From assembly GCA_003486645.1 (NCBI GenBank), contig DNGI01000414.1, positions 1 through 5,865 of the forward strand: DNA of 5,865 nt. The letters are read 5' to 3'. The stretch is from Cyanobacteria bacterium UBA11370 (GTDB lineage: Bacteria; Cyanobacteriota; Cyanobacteriia; Cyanobacteriales; Coleofasciculaceae). Position numbers and translations under genes: made by a program. The notes under the pieces are model-generated. The model did no database searches. It was not told the origin of the DNA and was given only the letters and a program-made list of their open reading frames with translations. Shown here piece by piece: positions 4,791-5,865 of the stretch. Numbering within the stretch: position 1 is the first letter of the stretch; each line of letters starts with the position of its first letter.

Positions 4791-5645
4791 TTAACTACGG
4801 CGATGCTTTCTTGAAAAGCCAACAAAACACAACACACCACCTAGAAAAAGCCCCAGTGTGGTCGATGGTTCAGGCACTACTTGAGCAACTTCTATGGGTT
4901 CGCCGTAAAGAAAATCATCCATTACAACGATATCAAGATTACCGCCATCAAAATTATTTGGACTTAAGGGAGCATTACCACTCGTTATCCGAACTTTAGC
5001 AATACCTTCACCTTCATTGAAAAATGCGCCTAAGAACGAGAGACCATTATTAGCAGGTTGTACAAAGCTACTGAATAGCAGATTATTACCCACATCAAAA
5101 TATTCGATCTTTGTACTATCATCAAAATCTACATCCGTAAAAACGGAACCAAACCCACTCACTACGGCTGGCGTGTTAGTCCCAGGAACAAAGAAATTGA
5201 CCTCTACAATATTGCTATCTAGAGCTGTAAATAATCGCTGAGGACTGAACGTTTGAAAAATCGACGAGTAGGTGTCATTAATATTATCAAACTCAATCGG
5301 AGCAATCCCAGCTCTGGCACTAACTTGAACCCCTGATCCAGGAGTACTAAAAACAGCACCACGAGGCGAATTGATATTGAAGAAATCCGGTGGTAAATTA
5401 TTAGGAGCTGACAAGGCATCCGGTACACCATCCCAGTTAATTTCACGCCGTCCATTGCCAAGGGAACCTACCACATTTGGGTTGAGATTACCTAACGTGG
5501 CTCGGAACGCATCAACAGTATCTTGAATTGAGGCGGGATCTGCTCCTGAATCGGAAAATGTAATGACTGCTGCAAGGGTAGTTGTTGGGGTTAGCAGTAA
5601 GGTTGCTGAGGCAATGAGCAGTGGGTGGGAAAATCCTTTAAACAT
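4791..5645 (-). CDS. Secreted PEP-CTERM sorting-domain protein
   Basis: The 284-residue product begins with a Sec signal peptide: Lys3, a hydrophobic core at about 8-19, and a likely cleavage near TLAA (residues 23-26). The C-terminus is a complete PEP-CTERM tripartite signal: VPEPS at 257-261, a hydrophobic helix (about 263-277) and the basic tail RKHRRS. Such signals send a protein through the inner membrane for processing by an exosortase and release to the surface or matrix, usually in strains that make exopolysaccharide. The mature part (about 26-250) looks like a beta-sandwich, with repeated short strands. A block at about 165-220 reads GFGSVFTDVDF, KIEYFDVGNNLLFSS, then LSFLGAFFNEGEGIAKVRI. 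I recall this block from many cyanobacterial PEP-CTERM proteins of unknown role. It has no cysteine in the mature domain before the C-terminal helix and no visible catalytic motif. The start at 5645 has a good Shine-Dalgarno. The gene is monocistronic, with its own terminator. Confidence 0.92.
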   Translation of the reverse strand: MFKGFSHPLLIASATLLLTPTTTLAAVITFSDSGADPASIQDTVDAFRATLGNLNPNVVGSLGNGRREINWDGVPDALSAPNNLPPDFFNINSPRGAVFSTPGSGVQVSARAGIAPIEFDNINDTYSSIFQTFSPQRLFTALDSNIVEVNFFVPGTNTPAVVSGFGSVFTDVDFDDSTKIEYFDVGNNLLFSSFVQPANNGLSFLGAFFNEGEGIAKVRITSGNAPLSPNNFDGGNLDIVVMDDFLYGEPIEVAQVVPEPSTTLGLFLGGVLCFVGFSRKHRRS

Positions 5646-5652
5646 GGTGTTT

Positions 5653-5663
5653 TCCTTTCCTCC
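5653..5663 (-). promoter_or_regulatory. Shine-Dalgarno of the PEP-CTERM gene
   Basis: On the minus strand, GGAGG (5659-5663) and AAGGA (5653-5657) precede the ATG by 13 and 7 bases. AAGGA has the better spacing and fixes the start at 5645. It is the only strong ribosome binding site in the window. Confidence 0.75.
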
Positions 5664-5689
5664 ATAGTGGTGATTTGAAGCTTGCCGTT

Positions 5690-5702
5690 GGGCATTGTGC
5701 CC
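5690..5702 (-). promoter_or_regulatory. Small hairpin in the PEP-CTERM leader
   Basis: GGGCA (5690-5694) and TGCCC (5698-5702) form a perfect 5-bp stem with a 3-base loop, about 27 bases upstream of the Shine-Dalgarno. It would fold in the leader RNA if transcription starts upstream of it. There is no U tract in the minus direction, so it is not a terminator. Confidence 0.4.
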
Positions 5703-5733
5703 CCTTTCTATTAGAGGATATTACTAGAATTAT

Positions 5734-5752
5734 TCATCCTACTTAGGGATGA
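5734..5752. promoter_or_regulatory. Inverted repeat TCATCC-N7-GGATGA upstream of the PEP-CTERM gene
   Basis: Perfect 6-bp arms with a 7-bp spacer, 89 bases upstream of the start codon. A minus-strand -10-like TAATAT (reverse complement of 5718-5723) lies 10 bp downstream, which would put the inverted repeat over the -35 region, a usual position for a repressor or activator site. No -35 consensus is seen. Confidence 0.35.
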
Positions 5753-5822
5753 TGTTATGAGGTTAATTTAATGCTCAAAGGCAATTTACATCAGAATTTA
5801 CAACTCAGATTTTGAATACAAT

Positions 5823-5865
5823 AGGACTTACGCAACTGGCACATGGAGTAGGGTGCGTCAGACGA
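5823..5865. mobile_element. Probable end of a dispersed cyanobacterial repeat (MITE-like), cut by the window edge
   Basis: The segment begins AGGACTTACGCA and ends in GTAGGGTGCGTCAGACG. I recall both words as recurrent intergenic sequences in several cyanobacterial genomes, often at the ends of non-autonomous insertion elements. The last bases, CGTC-A-GACG, begin a palindrome that would continue beyond the window. Neither the other end nor a target-site duplication can be seen, so the identity rests on recollection of the motif. Confidence 0.4.

Noticed and set aside
4775..4791. Hairpin ACCTTT-GACAA-AAGGGT just after the PEP-CTERM stop as its terminator
   Set aside because: It has a short stem with a wobble and no U tract. 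The hairpin at 4604-4622 with seven consecutive T is far better.
4811..5461. Short frames on both strands inside the PEP-CTERM gene
   Set aside because: The minus-strand frame with signal peptide and PEP-CTERM tail explains the whole segment; the others have no signal of their own.

Overview
The window reads as chromosomal DNA from a cyanobacterium, most likely a filamentous Oscillatoriales-type strain. The signs are three copies of the HIP1 octamer GCGATCGC in AT-rich DNA, a cyanobacterial-style precorrin-8X methylmutase, a PEP-CTERM sorted protein, a small cyanobacterial sigma-like factor, and several short intergenic tandem repeats. The genus is an inference and cannot be fixed from sequence alone.

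Left part (1-895): a G-free heptanucleotide tandem repeat (consensus AACAACC) runs almost to the start codon of a conserved two-helix membrane protein on the + strand (91-789). That gene converges on the next one.

Centre (896-3677): this is the most interesting part. A minus-strand gene encodes an unusual three-part protein: an N-terminal Cro/XRE-like helix-turn-helix, a TIR-like middle domain and a C-terminal SAM-dependent methyltransferase of the EgtD (histidine N-alpha-methyltransferase) fold. It is divergent from a small sigma-70-like factor gene. The 310-bp spacer between them carries four TCAGTYA copies spaced by about one helical turn, plus weak promoter candidates for both genes. A + strand Rho-independent terminator closes the sigma gene.

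Right part (3833-5865): cobH (minus strand, cobalamin corrin-ring synthesis) has a G-run array and an inverted repeat upstream. A terminator and two HIP1-containing direct repeats follow. Next comes a secreted PEP-CTERM protein gene (minus strand) with a good Shine-Dalgarno and two small inverted repeats upstream. The right edge enters what looks like a dispersed cyanobacterial repeat or MITE end.

Only the divergent pair (HTH-TIR-methyltransferase and sigma-like factor) suggests genes that might work together. The shared regulatory region is seen; any functional link is inferred. The membrane protein, cobH and the PEP-CTERM gene look like independent transcription units.
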